A stretch of 55,205 bases of DNA, from the NCBI RefSeq assembly GCF_019599295.1, contig NZ_JAIEWN010000037.1, positions 1-55,205 on the forward strand, written 5' to 3'. Every line of letters begins with the position of its first letter. Position 1 is the stretch's first letter. Source of the DNA: Oscillochloris sp. ZM17-4 (GTDB lineage Bacteria; Chloroflexota; Chloroflexia; Chloroflexales; Chloroflexaceae). The notes below the pieces were generated by a model that ran no database searches, was not told where the DNA came from, and saw nothing but the letters and a program-made list of their open reading frames with translations. The translations under genes and the position numbers were made by a program. Positions 42,234 to 52,900 of this stretch are shown here, piece after piece.

Positions 42234-44408
42234 CTATGCAGACTCGCCAAGCTGGCGCAGCAGATCCTCGGCCTCGGCCTGCTCGCGGCGCATGCCGAGG
42301 CGGCGGAAGAGGTCGAGGGCCTGGCGGGCGTTACTAATTGCCGATTGATACTGGCCCTCGTGATTATCGAGCAGAGCGAGACCATAGAAGGTCTGGGCAA
42401 TCGCATCAGTACGGCTGCACTGATGGGCGAGTGCAAGGGATTCTTTAAGGTATTGTTTCGCGTCGACAATCTCGCCACACTGAAGTTGGGCCATACCCAA
42501 CGAAAGGAGATGTGAGGTAAGGGAGGGGATATTATCAGCCTTTCGGGCATGATCGACCGCCTGGCGGAACCAATCGAGTGCAACCGCTGGGTCTCCCTTT
42601 GCCGCGTAGAGTTGACCTATAGCCGAAATAAAATCTGCCGACGCATATCCTACACGCTCAGCGCCATAACCCTCGAATGCAGCGGTTAGTAGCTGCTCTG
42701 CTTGATCAAGCTTCCCCTCGGTCAGTGAAGTCAGGCCAAGGATGCGGTCTGCATAACACATTGTATCGGACTGGCATTGCTCCCACGCCGTTCGAGCATC
42801 GGTCGCCCAGTGCTGCGCCTGTATGAGTTCTCCCCGCGTATAGCTAATCCAGCAGAGGTAATAGTAACGCCAGCCCAGTTCGTCCAGATCTCCCAACAAG
42901 CGACATACCTGAACCCCGAGATATGACAGGCGGTCGCTCTCGCTCCAATACCCGCGTAGGCGACAGACACGGCTCACCTTGGGGATAAAGCTACTGATCT
43001 GGCGTGTAAGTTGTTCCACTTCGGCTGTCAGTGGTTGTGTCTCTCGGGGTGCCTCGTTCAGGTGAAACTTACCAATGAGCACATCTATCACCGCCAACAT
43101 ATTTGGCAGATCGCGCTCAATGCGATCATGACCTTGCCAGTCTAATGTCCACCCACCATAGGTGTCCGCGAACGCAAAGAAGTATGCTTGTAGGCGCGCT
43201 TGCGCACCATCTATCCATTCAGATGCTGCGATCGCCTCGCTCTGCACAAAGCTTCTCGTCAGTGGCAGCAAACTAAAGCGATCACCGTCCTTATTCACCA
43301 GTGATAGCCGCAGCAACTCCTCCAACCCAACATCCCGCCCAAAGGTATCCTCGCCCAGCCCGGCAACCACGCCGAGCGCCTCGCGGCTGGCGTCGGTGGC
43401 GAAAAAAGTGAGGGCCAACAGGAGCCAGTAGGTATCCCGGCCTTTGATATGGGCGACACTCTCAGCAAAGCAGAAGCGGGCGATATCGCTCTGGCCACTG
43501 CCCAGCCGGCGCAATACGCTCTCGGCCGAGCCGCCGAGTCCCATCAGGCCAATACTCCAGACAACTGCCAGGGGCACGCCGCCGGTACGCTGCCAGAGTC
43601 CCTCGCGCTCGTCCTCAGTCAGCGTCACCACCTTGCGGGCCGCCTCCTGGTCGATCAGATTGAGCGCATCCTCGTGGGGCATGCCGGTCAGGCGTATCGG
43701 GTGGGCCACATCGATGCGGTGGCGGGTGGTGACCACTGCCTTGGTCGGGTCGGGCAGCTCGCGCAGGAAGACCAGCAGATCCTCGTCATCCACCGTCTCC
43801 AGGTTGTCGAGAATAAGCAGCGTGCGCTGCTCACCCAGCACCTGCTCGACAATCGCCCGCTGCTCCTCGGCGCGGGCGCGCGTGATCGCCGGGTAGTCGA
43901 GCACCTGAGCGATGGCGGCATAAAGATCGTCGAGGGTGCGGAAGGCCTGGCGCCGCTCCAGGATGCCGTCGGCGGTCAGGTAGCTGCGCTTGGCCGAGAC
44001 CCAGACGATCGCATCGAAGCGCTCGGCCTCGGGCAGCGCCACATAGCCGTCGCAGTAGCTATAGGCGGCCTCCAGGGCCAGGGCGCTCTTGCCGATCCCG
44101 CCGATGCCGTCGATGGTGATCACAAAGGCCCGGCTGCGCGGGCTGAGCAGGCGACGCAACTCGGCTAGCTCACGCTGACGTCCGACGAAGCGCTCGTAGT
44201 CGCGCGGGGGCAGGTTGTGCAGGGGCAGCAGCTCAGCCATACGCGCCTCCAGCTCAGTAATCTTGCCTTGGTGCTCGGCGATCTGGTGCTTCACATGCAC
44301 CGGCACGTGCAGGTCGCCAAAGGTGGCCGCCTGCGCCTCCAGCTCGCGCAGGCTGGCCCGGTGGATGCTCAGCAGCCGCTCGATGTGGGCGCGCTCCTCG
44401 TGGGTCAT
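42234..44408 (-). CDS. STAND NTPase with TPR sensor (intact)
   Basis: A 724-residue protein with an N-terminal helical ~60 residues (LLSIHRASLRELEAQAATFGD...HVKHQIAEHQGKITELEARM) like short effector-associated domains. The NB-ARC-like NTPase has RFVGRQRELAELRRLL, Walker A TIDGIGGIGKSALALEAA, Walker B LLILDNLETVDDEDLL, sensor VVTTRHR, and a GxP-like TGGVPLAVVWSIGL. TPR-like helices follow from about residue 430 (FISAIGQLYAAKGDPAVALDWFRQAV). The NTPase half is GC-rich, while the sensor half (42340-43300) is visibly AT-richer, as expected if the ligand-binding part is exchanged. The start ATG overlaps the stop of the second STAND gene (ATGA). Related proteins act as phage sensors; no effector domain is fused. 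Confidence 0.8.
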   Translation of the reverse strand: MTHEERAHIERLLSIHRASLRELEAQAATFGDLHVPVHVKHQIAEHQGKITELEARMAELLPLHNLPPRDYERFVGRQRELAELRRLLSPRSRAFVITIDGIGGIGKSALALEAAYSYCDGYVALPEAERFDAIVWVSAKRSYLTADGILERRQAFRTLDDLYAAIAQVLDYPAITRARAEEQRAIVEQVLGEQRTLLILDNLETVDDEDLLVFLRELPDPTKAVVTTRHRIDVAHPIRLTGMPHEDALNLIDQEAARKVVTLTEDEREGLWQRTGGVPLAVVWSIGLMGLGGSAESVLRRLGSGQSDIARFCFAESVAHIKGRDTYWLLLALTFFATDASREALGVVAGLGEDTFGRDVGLEELLRLSLVNKDGDRFSLLPLTRSFVQSEAIAASEWIDGAQARLQAYFFAFADTYGGWTLDWQGHDRIERDLPNMLAVIDVLIGKFHLNEAPRETQPLTAEVEQLTRQISSFIPKVSRVCRLRGYWSESDRLSYLGVQVCRLLGDLDELGWRYYYLCWISYTRGELIQAQHWATDARTAWEQCQSDTMCYADRILGLTSLTEGKLDQAEQLLTAAFEGYGAERVGYASADFISAIGQLYAAKGDPAVALDWFRQAVDHARKADNIPSLTSHLLSLGMAQLQCGEIVDAKQYLKESLALAHQCSRTDAIAQTFYGLALLDNHEGQYQSAISNARQALDLFRRLGMRREQAEAEDLLRQLGESA

Positions 44409-46995
44409 GGCGTGGCTCCACTCAATCGCGCTACCAGATCGGCGGCCTGATCTTGCTCAGGCACGAGGCCCATCGTCCGGCTCAACTCCAGTGCCTCGCG
44501 GGCATAGCCGAGCGCCTCCTGGCGATTGCCGCGCTGCTCCTCCAGTGTCGCGAAGCGCACCAGCACGGTCGCCAGGTAAGCCCGGCTGCCGAGCTCGCGC
44601 AGTGCCTCGACCGACTCGCGATACATCGGGGCGGCCTCGTCCAGGCTGCCGCGCTGGTGCTTGATGTGTGCAAAGTGGCTGTAGGCACCCCAGGCCCGCT
44701 CCAGGTTGAAGCCGGGGTTCTCCTGGGTGATCTGGAAGACATCGCGCGCCGCCTGAAAGTGTTGCTCTGCCTCGGCCAAGTCGCCGCAATCACGGGCGAT
44801 CTTGCCCTGCTCGATCACGATATCGGCGCGGATAAATCGCTGCTGCGCCGCATCAACCTGCTGCACAATCTGAAGCGCCTCGGCGCAGCGCTGGCGGGCC
44901 AGATCGATCTGGCCCTGGCGCCGGGCGAGCTGGGCCATGTTCACCAGAATCTCCGACTGCCAGACCGGATCAGGGGTCGTTATCGCGATAGCATACGCTT
45001 CAGCAAAGGCCTGTTCAGCCTCGGCGTAACGCCCCTGCTGACCAATCGTCCATCCCCACCAGTTGAGCCCATTCCGTAGGTCGGCTCGCCGATCGAGTAG
45101 CCGCGCATATTCAATACTTTTCTGGTCGAGGTCAACCATATCGCGCCAGCGACCAACCGCATCGTAGTAGCCGCTCAATGCAGGGGCAATCTGTAGCAAC
45201 AGCTCCGGGCGCTCTTGCGCCTCGGCCCAGAGGGCCAGCGTCTCGACATGCTCGCCCTCGCGGCGCAGTAGGCTGCGGTCGGGCTGCTGCCAGTGGACGG
45301 CGTTGTAGGGCACAGCCAGGGCCACCAGCCGCGCGAGCCAGCGCTCGCGCAGCTCGCGCGCTAGCTCCGGGTGCTGGATTAGCTCGTCGCGGGCGAAGGC
45401 GTGGGTCAGCGGCAGGAGCGTGAAGCGGTCAGCCTTCTGGTTGACCAGCGAGAGGCGCAGCAGCTCGGCCAGGCCATCGTCGCGACCGACCGGGTCGGCC
45501 CCCAGGCCGGCCACCTCGCCGAGCATGGCCCGGCTGACGCTGCGCTCGAAGAGGGCCAGGGCCAGCAGCAGGCGGTGGGCGTCGCGCCCACGGATGCTGG
45601 CCACGCTCTCGGCAAAGCAGAAGCGAGCGATGTCGCTCTGTCCACTGCCCAGCCGGCGCAGCACGCCCTCGACACTGTGGCCCAGGCTCATCAGGCCGAT
45701 GCTCCACTGGATGGCCAGCGGCACGCCACCCGTGCGCCGCTCCAGGTCGCCCATCTCGGCCGGGGTCAGGGTTATGCCCTTGGCCTGGGCCTCGACCGCC
45801 ATCAGCTTGAGCGCGTCGGCCTGTGGCATGCCGGTCAGCCGGATAGCATAGGCGATGTCGATGCGGTGGCGGGTGGTGATGATCGCCTTGGTCGGGTCGG
45901 GCAGCTCGCGCAGAAAGCTGAGCAGCTCCTCGTCGTCGACCGTCTCCAGGTTGTCGATGATCAGCAGGGTGCGCTGGGCGGACAGGGCGCGCTCGACCAG
46001 GCCGCGCCGCTCGGCGGGGGCGGCCTGCAGGATGGACGGCTGCTCCAGCACGGTGGCCAGCTCGCGGAAGAGGTCGTCGAGGGTGGTGAAGGCCTGGCGG
46101 CGCTGCTGGATGCCGCCGGCGGTGAGCAGGGTGCGCTTGGCCGACACCCAGACGAGACGATCGCGGCGAAGCGCTCGGCCTCGAGCAGCGCGGCGGCGTG
46201 GTCGCGATAGCCGTAGGCCAGCTCCAGGGCCAGCGCGCTCTTGCCCACCCCGCCGATCCCATCGATGGTGACCACGAAGTGGCGCGAGCGCGGGTGCGGC
46301 AGCAGCAGGCGGGTCAGCTGGGCCAGCTCCTCACGGCGGCCGATGAACGCGCTATAGGTGCGCTGGGGCAGGTTGTGCCATGGCCGCGGGCGGGCCGGGG
46401 CGGATGGTGTCGGCGCAGCTAGTAGGCGCGGCTCAGGCGCGGCGGCGATCTGCTGGAGCTGCGCCTGCATCGCACGGATTCCCTCGGCGACGGTAGCCAG
46501 GTGACTGGCGGCTGCGGCGGTGTTGGCGGCGGTGGCCCGCCCACTCTCGGCGCTCACCTTCTGGAAGCTGAGGGCGTAGAGCTCGCGCAGCTGCGGGATG
46601 TAGAGCACCTCCTGACCGAGGGCGCTCAGGAAGGCCCGCACCAGCGCGTCGACCCGCTCACGATCGACGGTCCCAGGCAGCACGTCCGTGAATGACTGGC
46701 GCAGGGCATCCACCTCGCCAGAGGGGTCGTGGAAGGGCTGGGTGAGCATGGCCCGCAGGGCGGCCCGCACGCTGGGCAGGTCGGCGAAGCGGGTGTCGTG
46801 GGTGAGCGCCGCGACCAGCTCAGGGTCGCGCGAGCGATAGTCGGCGACAAACTGGCGCTCGGCCTTTGAAACCGCCGCGTCGACCGCCCGGCTCAGCGCG
46901 CGGCGCTCCGACCAGGCGTTCAGCGTCTCGCCGAACTGGTCGGCCAGCAACTCGCCGATCGCATTGGAGAGGGAACCAACAAAGAACTCGATCAT
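44405..46995 (-). pseudogene. STAND NTPase with TPR sensor, split by a 5-base tandem duplication
   Basis: The start ATG 46993-46995 (MIEFFVGSLSNAIGELL) follows TAGGAGCTTGCTG. The N-terminal ~190 residues are helical (ALRAMLTQPFHDPSGEVDALRQSF, VPGTVDRERVDALVRAFL-like) as in several bacterial NACHT/STAND proteins. Walker A is TIDGIGGVGKSALALELA. In the following AIVWVSAKR segment the bases CGTCT occur twice in tandem (46150-46159 on the plus strand) and shift the frame. The rest continues correctly (LLTAGGIQQRRQAF, LLIIDNLETVDDEELL, IITTRHR, then TPRs). Removing one CGTCT restores a full protein of about 860 residues. It is paralogous to the neighbouring STAND gene. Confidence 0.8.
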
Positions 46996-47074
46996 CAGCA
47001 AGCTCCTATGCGACGGCACATGGGGAGTGATACGCTGTCTGATCTACGGGCCAGCGGTGTCGTCATGATGCACC

Positions 47075-49951
47075 TCAGAGCGGCCAGAGTATATAGAAGC
47101 CCAGGACATCGGGCGGGCCGGAGGGGCGCACGGTCACGCGCCCGCCGCCGGTCTGGGCGCGGACGCGCTGGTGTGACTCGCGCAGGCGACCGGCGCGGGA
47201 CTCGGCGACCGCCTTGAGGTCGCCGCGCAGTCCGGGGAGCAGCGCCAGGGCGTCGGCGATACCCTGGGTGCGCTCGGCGGCGCTCACATTCTCGCGGGGC
47301 TGCGCGCGGCGCAGCAGGTCCAGGGCGTCCGCCTCGTCAAGCCAGCGGATCACCCCATCCTCGCGGGTATAGCCGCTGACCACCAGCTCCTCGGCGAGTG
47401 CCGGGGCGGCCTGGCGCGGGCTCTCGATCAGGGCGCGGACGCGCAGGAGCAGCAGCACGGTCGCCCGCTCAACCACATCGGTGATGATCAGGCCGCTGCG
47501 CGCCGCGAGCGGGCGCTCATCGCCGGGCACGAGCGCCGTCTCCAGCACATAGTCGGCGAGGGCGGCGGTCAGCGGGTGGTTCCGGCCGACGCTCTCGATG
47601 TTGGCTGGCGCGGCCGCCGCGAACGTTAGGCTCAGGTCGCCACGCTTATCGGCCAGGTGCGCCACACGCTCGCGCACGGGCGGCGGGAGCTGGCTCGGCG
47701 TCAGGCGGAGGGTGGTCGGCGCGCCCTTCGTCGCTGGGGGCAGCGCGACTAGCGGCGCGCTCAGGCGCACACAGGCGGCGCGCACGAACCCCTCGACGGC
47801 AGCGGGGTCGCCGAGCACCGCGTCGCTCTCTTCCAGCTCCTGGGCGACCTCCTCGGGCCGGATGCGGCGCTGCGCGAAGCGGGTGCGGCTCTCCTTCTCA
47901 CGGGCCACCGCATCATCCCAGCGATGCTCGATCGCCCGCAGCTGCTCGTCGGCGGCCGCCTGCTCGCCCTGCGGCTCACCGTCGAAGAGGCTCAGCTGGC
48001 GCGTGCTGGTGCCGAAGAGCGAGGAGATCAGGGCGTTGACCATCGTGTGGGTGTCCACGGGCAGCGGCACACTGATGCCGAGGCTGCGATGAATACTGAC
48101 CGCCTTGCGCAGCAGCACCTTCATCACCGCCTCGTCCATCGGGTTATCCTTGCCGTAGATCAGCGCCGTCCGCACGGTCTGCGCCCGCTGGCCGTAGCGA
48201 TCCACCCGGCCCTCGCGCTGCTCCAGCCGATTGGGGTTCCATGGCAGGTCGTAGTGGATCACGGCGTCGAAGGCGTGCTGGAGGTTGATGCCCTCGCTCA
48301 GACAGTCCGTGGCGACGAGCAGGCGGCGCGGGCTGCGGCTCAGCTCGTCAATCAGCACCTCGCGCTCCTCCTCTGATCGCTCGCCCGTCACCGCGAGCAC
48401 CCGCAGCTCGCCGCCGCTCACCTTGAGCTGACCACTCAGTTGCTGGGCAAGGTAGGTGGCGGTGGCGATGTAGCGGCAGTAGACGATTGGGTTGAACCCA
48501 GCGCGCAGCAGCTCAGCGAGCAGTGGGATGAGCGCCTGGAGCTTCGGGTCGTCCTTGCCCTGCAGTGCGGCGGCGCGGGCCGCAAAGCGGATGAGGCGGG
48601 CGCGCTCACTGTCGGGGCTGCCCTGCTCGACGACGGCGACCGGCTCAAGATCCTGCACATGCTCCTGGTCGGTAGGATCGGCCACATAGCCACTCAAGAG
48701 ATCGTCGCTCGCCGCGGTATCAGCCTCCAGCTCCAGGCTCGCCTCGCCGGCGGCGCGCACGCGCAGCGCCTTCTCGGCCGCGGCCGGGCTGCTCATCACG
48801 CAGCGCAGCAGTGCCAGGGCCGCCCAGTAGCGCGCGCGCTGGCGCACCCGCGTCACGCCGGCATCGGCGCTCTCGCGCACCAGCTCGCGGGTAAACTCAA
48901 ACACATCGTCGAACAGCTTCCGATAGCCGGCGGCGCGGGCGAATGAGTACGTCACCTCCGCCGACTCACGGGCCGGGAACGGTGTGTCCTCGTTCAGCCA
49001 GTGGCGTACGTCGGCGCGGCGGCGCTGCACAAAGTGGCGCGCGAGGTCATCGCGCTCGCGCTCAGCCAGCCGCTCCAGGCTCAGCGCGGCGAAGCGCGGA
49101 TCGAGCAGGCCGAGCAGGCTCCGGAAGGCGTCCTCAATGCCCGAGTGCGGCGTGGCCGTGATCAGGAGCAGGTGCCGATCTTTTTGCGACGCCACGGCCC
49201 GCACGAGGTCGTAGCGCTGCTGCTGGCTTGCGCCGCGCCCGCCCGAGTCGGTGGCGGTATGGGCCTCATCGACGATGATCAGGTCGGGGGCGGCACGTAA
49301 AAAGTTGTCGCGACGCCGCTCGCTCTTCACGTAGTCGATACTGGCGACGGTGATCGGATAGTGCTCCCAGAGGCTCACATCGCCGCGCGGCAGGCCGCGC
49401 TCCAGGCCCGCTGCCGTGCTAGAGCGCACCACCACCGCCTCCAGCGCAAACTTCTCACTCAGCTCGCGCCGCCACTGGTCGCAGAGGTGCGGCGGGCAGA
49501 GCACGGTCAGCCGACGAATCTCGCCCCGGTCGTACAGCTCGCGGGCGATCAGGCCGGCCTCGACCGTCTTGCCGATGCCGACATCATCGGCGATCAGCAG
49601 GCGCACCGTCTCCAGGCGCAGGGCCATCAGCAGCGGCACCAGCTGGTACGAGCGCGGGCGCACGCCAATCCGCCCCAGCGAGCGGAACGGCCCGGCACCG
49701 CTGCGCAGGCTCAGGCGGGCGGCGTCGCGCAGCAGCTGCCCCGAGGCGAAGTCGCCCGAGGTCGCCGGGTCGGGCAGCTGGAACTCAGCTGACCCAACGC
49801 CATCCCCCTCGACCGGCAGGTAGATGCCGCAGACCTCTGCCTCCGTGCCGCCAAGCGGACGGAGCATCAGCAGATCGGGGTGCTCCGACGGGAGCACCAC
49901 CCACTCGCGCTCGCGACAGCTGACCAGGGAGCCAACCTCGAATCGGGGCAT
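47075..49951 (-). CDS. SNF2-type helicase, DrmD-like (DISARM-type)
   Basis: A 958-residue protein starting at ATG 49949-49951, coupled to the stop of the preceding helicase. SNF2/helicase motifs: [19 protein letters not shown] (I), [13 protein letters not shown] (Ia), [10 protein letters not shown] (II), [11 protein letters not shown] (III), [32 protein letters not shown] (V) and [11 protein letters not shown] (VI). A C-terminal ~250 residues is unassigned. Size and neighbourhood (DUF1998 helicase before it, an Eco57I/PglX methyltransferase downstream) fit DrmD of class 1 DISARM. BREX-associated SNF2 helicases are the alternative. It translocates on DNA using ATP. Confidence 0.8.
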   Translation of the reverse strand: MPRFEVGSLVSCREREWVVLPSEHPDLLMLRPLGGTEAEVCGIYLPVEGDGVGSAEFQLPDPATSGDFASGQLLRDAARLSLRSGAGPFRSLGRIGVRPRSYQLVPLLMALRLETVRLLIADDVGIGKTVEAGLIARELYDRGEIRRLTVLCPPHLCDQWRRELSEKFALEAVVVRSSTAAGLERGLPRGDVSLWEHYPITVASIDYVKSERRRDNFLRAAPDLIIVDEAHTATDSGGRGASQQQRYDLVRAVASQKDRHLLLITATPHSGIEDAFRSLLGLLDPRFAALSLERLAERERDDLARHFVQRRRADVRHWLNEDTPFPARESAEVTYSFARAAGYRKLFDDVFEFTRELVRESADAGVTRVRQRARYWAALALLRCVMSSPAAAEKALRVRAAGEASLELEADTAASDDLLSGYVADPTDQEHVQDLEPVAVVEQGSPDSERARLIRFAARAAALQGKDDPKLQALIPLLAELLRAGFNPIVYCRYIATATYLAQQLSGQLKVSGGELRVLAVTGERSEEEREVLIDELSRSPRRLLVATDCLSEGINLQHAFDAVIHYDLPWNPNRLEQREGRVDRYGQRAQTVRTALIYGKDNPMDEAVMKVLLRKAVSIHRSLGISVPLPVDTHTMVNALISSLFGTSTRQLSLFDGEPQGEQAAADEQLRAIEHRWDDAVAREKESRTRFAQRRIRPEEVAQELEESDAVLGDPAAVEGFVRAACVRLSAPLVALPPATKGAPTTLRLTPSQLPPPVRERVAHLADKRGDLSLTFAAAAPANIESVGRNHPLTAALADYVLETALVPGDERPLAARSGLIITDVVERATVLLLLRVRALIESPRQAAPALAEELVVSGYTREDGVIRWLDEADALDLLRRAQPRENVSAAERTQGIADALALLPGLRGDLKAVAESRAGRLRESHQRVRAQTGGGRVTVRPSGPPDVLGFYILWPL

Positions 49952-49954
49952 CAC

Positions 49955-52900
49955 TCAGCCTTTCCAGAAGGTATGGGCAGCGAGCTGTTCCAGGACATCA
50001 CGCTCAGGATCGATCACGTGGATGATCCGCCCGAGCTCGGCCAGGCGCGTGCGTAGGGCGGCCACATCCTCGCCGGGGGCCGGGCAAAGCAGGCAGGTGC
50101 GGCCGAAGCGCAGATAGCGCCCGGCTCCATCGCCCTCGACGCTCGGCTCGCGCCCGCCGTTGGTCCGAATCACCTCCCGCACGTGCTGGAGCTGCGGGCG
50201 CAGATCAGCTTCGTCAGCCGAAGGCGTCGCAATCACCTGCCGAACCTGAGCGGCACTCAGGCCCAGCAGGAGGTCGCGTACCGTATAGCGATTCAACCGC
50301 GCGTGCTGCATCTGGTTGGCATAGGTGAGCAGGCAGCGATAGCAGGCCCGCGCACAGGCGTCACCCGCCGGAAGGGCCGCCCCAGTCGCTGGGTCGAAGT
50401 GACAAATCTCCAGGGCCGTGCGGGCCACCTGGGCCAGGGCCTGCGGCTCCTCAACCAGGCGGCGCAGCACACCAGCACCACCCTCGGAAGCCTCCCAGAG
50501 CAGGATCTGACGCAGCCCACCCTCGCCAATCAGCTCCGACTGTAGTTCCTGGTCTTCGAGCTGGAAGTACTCCTTCACCCCGCGCTGGAGCGCGTTTTGC
50601 AGGCTCATGATCTGCTCGTCGTCGGCTGCCAGCTGCGGGTCGCACTGGAGCAGCAGGATGTTGCGGGTGTCGTGAACCACGATCTGCACATTGCGCTGGA
50701 TCTCGCCACCCTCGGGTGCGAGCGTCTCCTCGGTGGCGTCCTGCGGGTCGCGGTTCCACCAGCCGCCCTGCAGGTCGAGCCGGAAGCCCTGCTCCTTGCT
50801 GCCGCGCCAGCCGTGGTTGATGCGCCAGATCGTGGCCTGGGCACCGTAGCTGAGGGCCAGCGGCGGCAGATCCGCGCCGTGAACGGTACCATAGAGGCGG
50901 CGCAACTCGCCGCCCGCCGTCGCGAAGCGGTAGTGCGTGCTGATCCGGTAGCCCTTGCGTCGGCGCTCCTCCTCCTCGGAGGTGATCCGCTCGATCCGCC
51001 GCGTGCGCACGGTGGTCATCTCGAAAAGGTTCTCCAGGCGCAGGGCCGGCGGCGCATCGAGCGGCGCGCGACACTGAGCGCAGAGATCATTACCAAGGCC
51101 CTCGTGGAAGTAGCCGCAGCGGGCGCAGATTTTGGCCGCACGTAGCTGGCGGGCAGCGCCGCCGGCAGGCAGGAGCGAGCGTACCACCTGATACTTACGC
51201 CCCTCGTGGTAGATGATATTCTGCGGGCCGAACTCGCTGAGCGCCAGGAAACGCGGACGAGCTAGGTAGACCCCATCGTCCCCGCCGGTGTGGAGGAATG
51301 CCCGCACCGGCAGGCGCGGGAAGTTATAGCCCGGCAGAAAGCCCTCGCTGGCCAGGTAGCGGTAGGGGTAGAACTCAGCCTCGCTGGTGCGGTTGTTCCG
51401 CACGTTGCAGAGCAGATCTTTCTGATTAAGCGCGTCGCGGTGTCGGCGGTCTGCCTCATCGATCTCGGTGCGTGAGAGCGAGCCGCGGCGGTGGGTGCGG
51501 CTGCGCTGCGCGATTGCCTCCTGGAGCTGCAGGTCGGCCAGGCGATACAGGTCGCGCCAGCGGTCGAAGGCATGATCGAAGACGTCCAAGGCTGCGGCCA
51601 GCTGGTTGTCGAGCCAGTCGGCGTCGAACCAGCGTACTGCCCTCAGGGCCGGCATCACCGTTGCGAGCGCCCGCTCACAGACCTCCCGGCAGCGCCGGGC
51701 CGCCTCAGCGTCGAGCGTAAGCCGGCGCCGCAGCTCGTTGTGGAGTGGCAACTCCGCATCATCGGTGTCAATCACGCTCAGCAGCGACGACTCGAGATCG
51801 ACGCGGGTGGCCGACAGCCAGATCGCGTGGACGTGGGCCCGCACCAGATCTTCATTCGCCAGCTCGATCTGCGGCGCTGCCACCGCGCCGGCGACCATGT
51901 CTTTCGGCCGCTGGAAAAAATACTGGTCGTGGCCGCTGCCCATCGAGCAGTAGGTCATCACCAGGGCGGCCTGGCCGCTGCGCCCGGCCCGGCCCGAGCG
52001 CTGGGCGTAGTTGGCCGGCGTGGGCGGCACATTGCGCATGTGAACCACGTTCAGGTCGGCGATATCGATGCCCAGCTCCATCGTCGGCGAGCAGTAGAGC
52101 ACTTTCAGATCGCCGTCGCGAAAGAGTTGCTCGCGCTTGATGCGATCAGCTTGCGCGACCTGGCCGGTGTGCTCACGGCCCTGCACCGCCGTCAGGCGCT
52201 CAGCCGCACCCAGGTAGAAGTCACGGAAGAACGTGTTGACCGGCAAGCCGAGCGGCGTGCTACCCGCCAGGCGTCGCGAGCGGATCGGGTCGGGCGCAGG
52301 CGTCCGATCCGCACCGTGGTACCACAGGATCGCATCGTGGCGGATCTGCACCGCCCGCAGCGCGCCGTCGGCGGTGTACTCCCCGGTGAGAATATTCGCC
52401 CTGACGAGCACCTGCAGCAGCACCTTGAGCAACTCCTCGTAGTCTGCATCACGGAGCCGGCCCTCCTGGGATGGCCACGCCTGCGGCGAGCGCAGAAAGC
52501 GCCCAACCGCCGTCTGCACCGAGAGACTGCGCCCACCAGGCGGCAGCGCCTCATCGCCGGGTAACACAAAGCAGCTGGCCTTGCGCAACGCATAGATCTC
52601 GGCTTCGTCGAGCTGCCAGTCATCATTTACCCGCGCGTTAAAGCGGCTCACCCAGACCGATTGCTGGTCGGGATCGAGGCAGGGAGCGTCGATTGCCAAC
52701 TCGCGACGCATATGGTCGAGCAGCGCCCGAATGGTGTGCTCGCGCACCACTGGCGACGACTGCTTCAGCATGTCGTGGCCCTCCCAGGAGCGCGGGAGTT
52801 GACAGATCTCGTGGAGATCCAGGTAGTCGATGGCCAACAGGCCACACTGCTCCAGGTTCGGCTGGGTCACCCGCCAGCTGCGGCGCAGGTCCTCGTAGAT

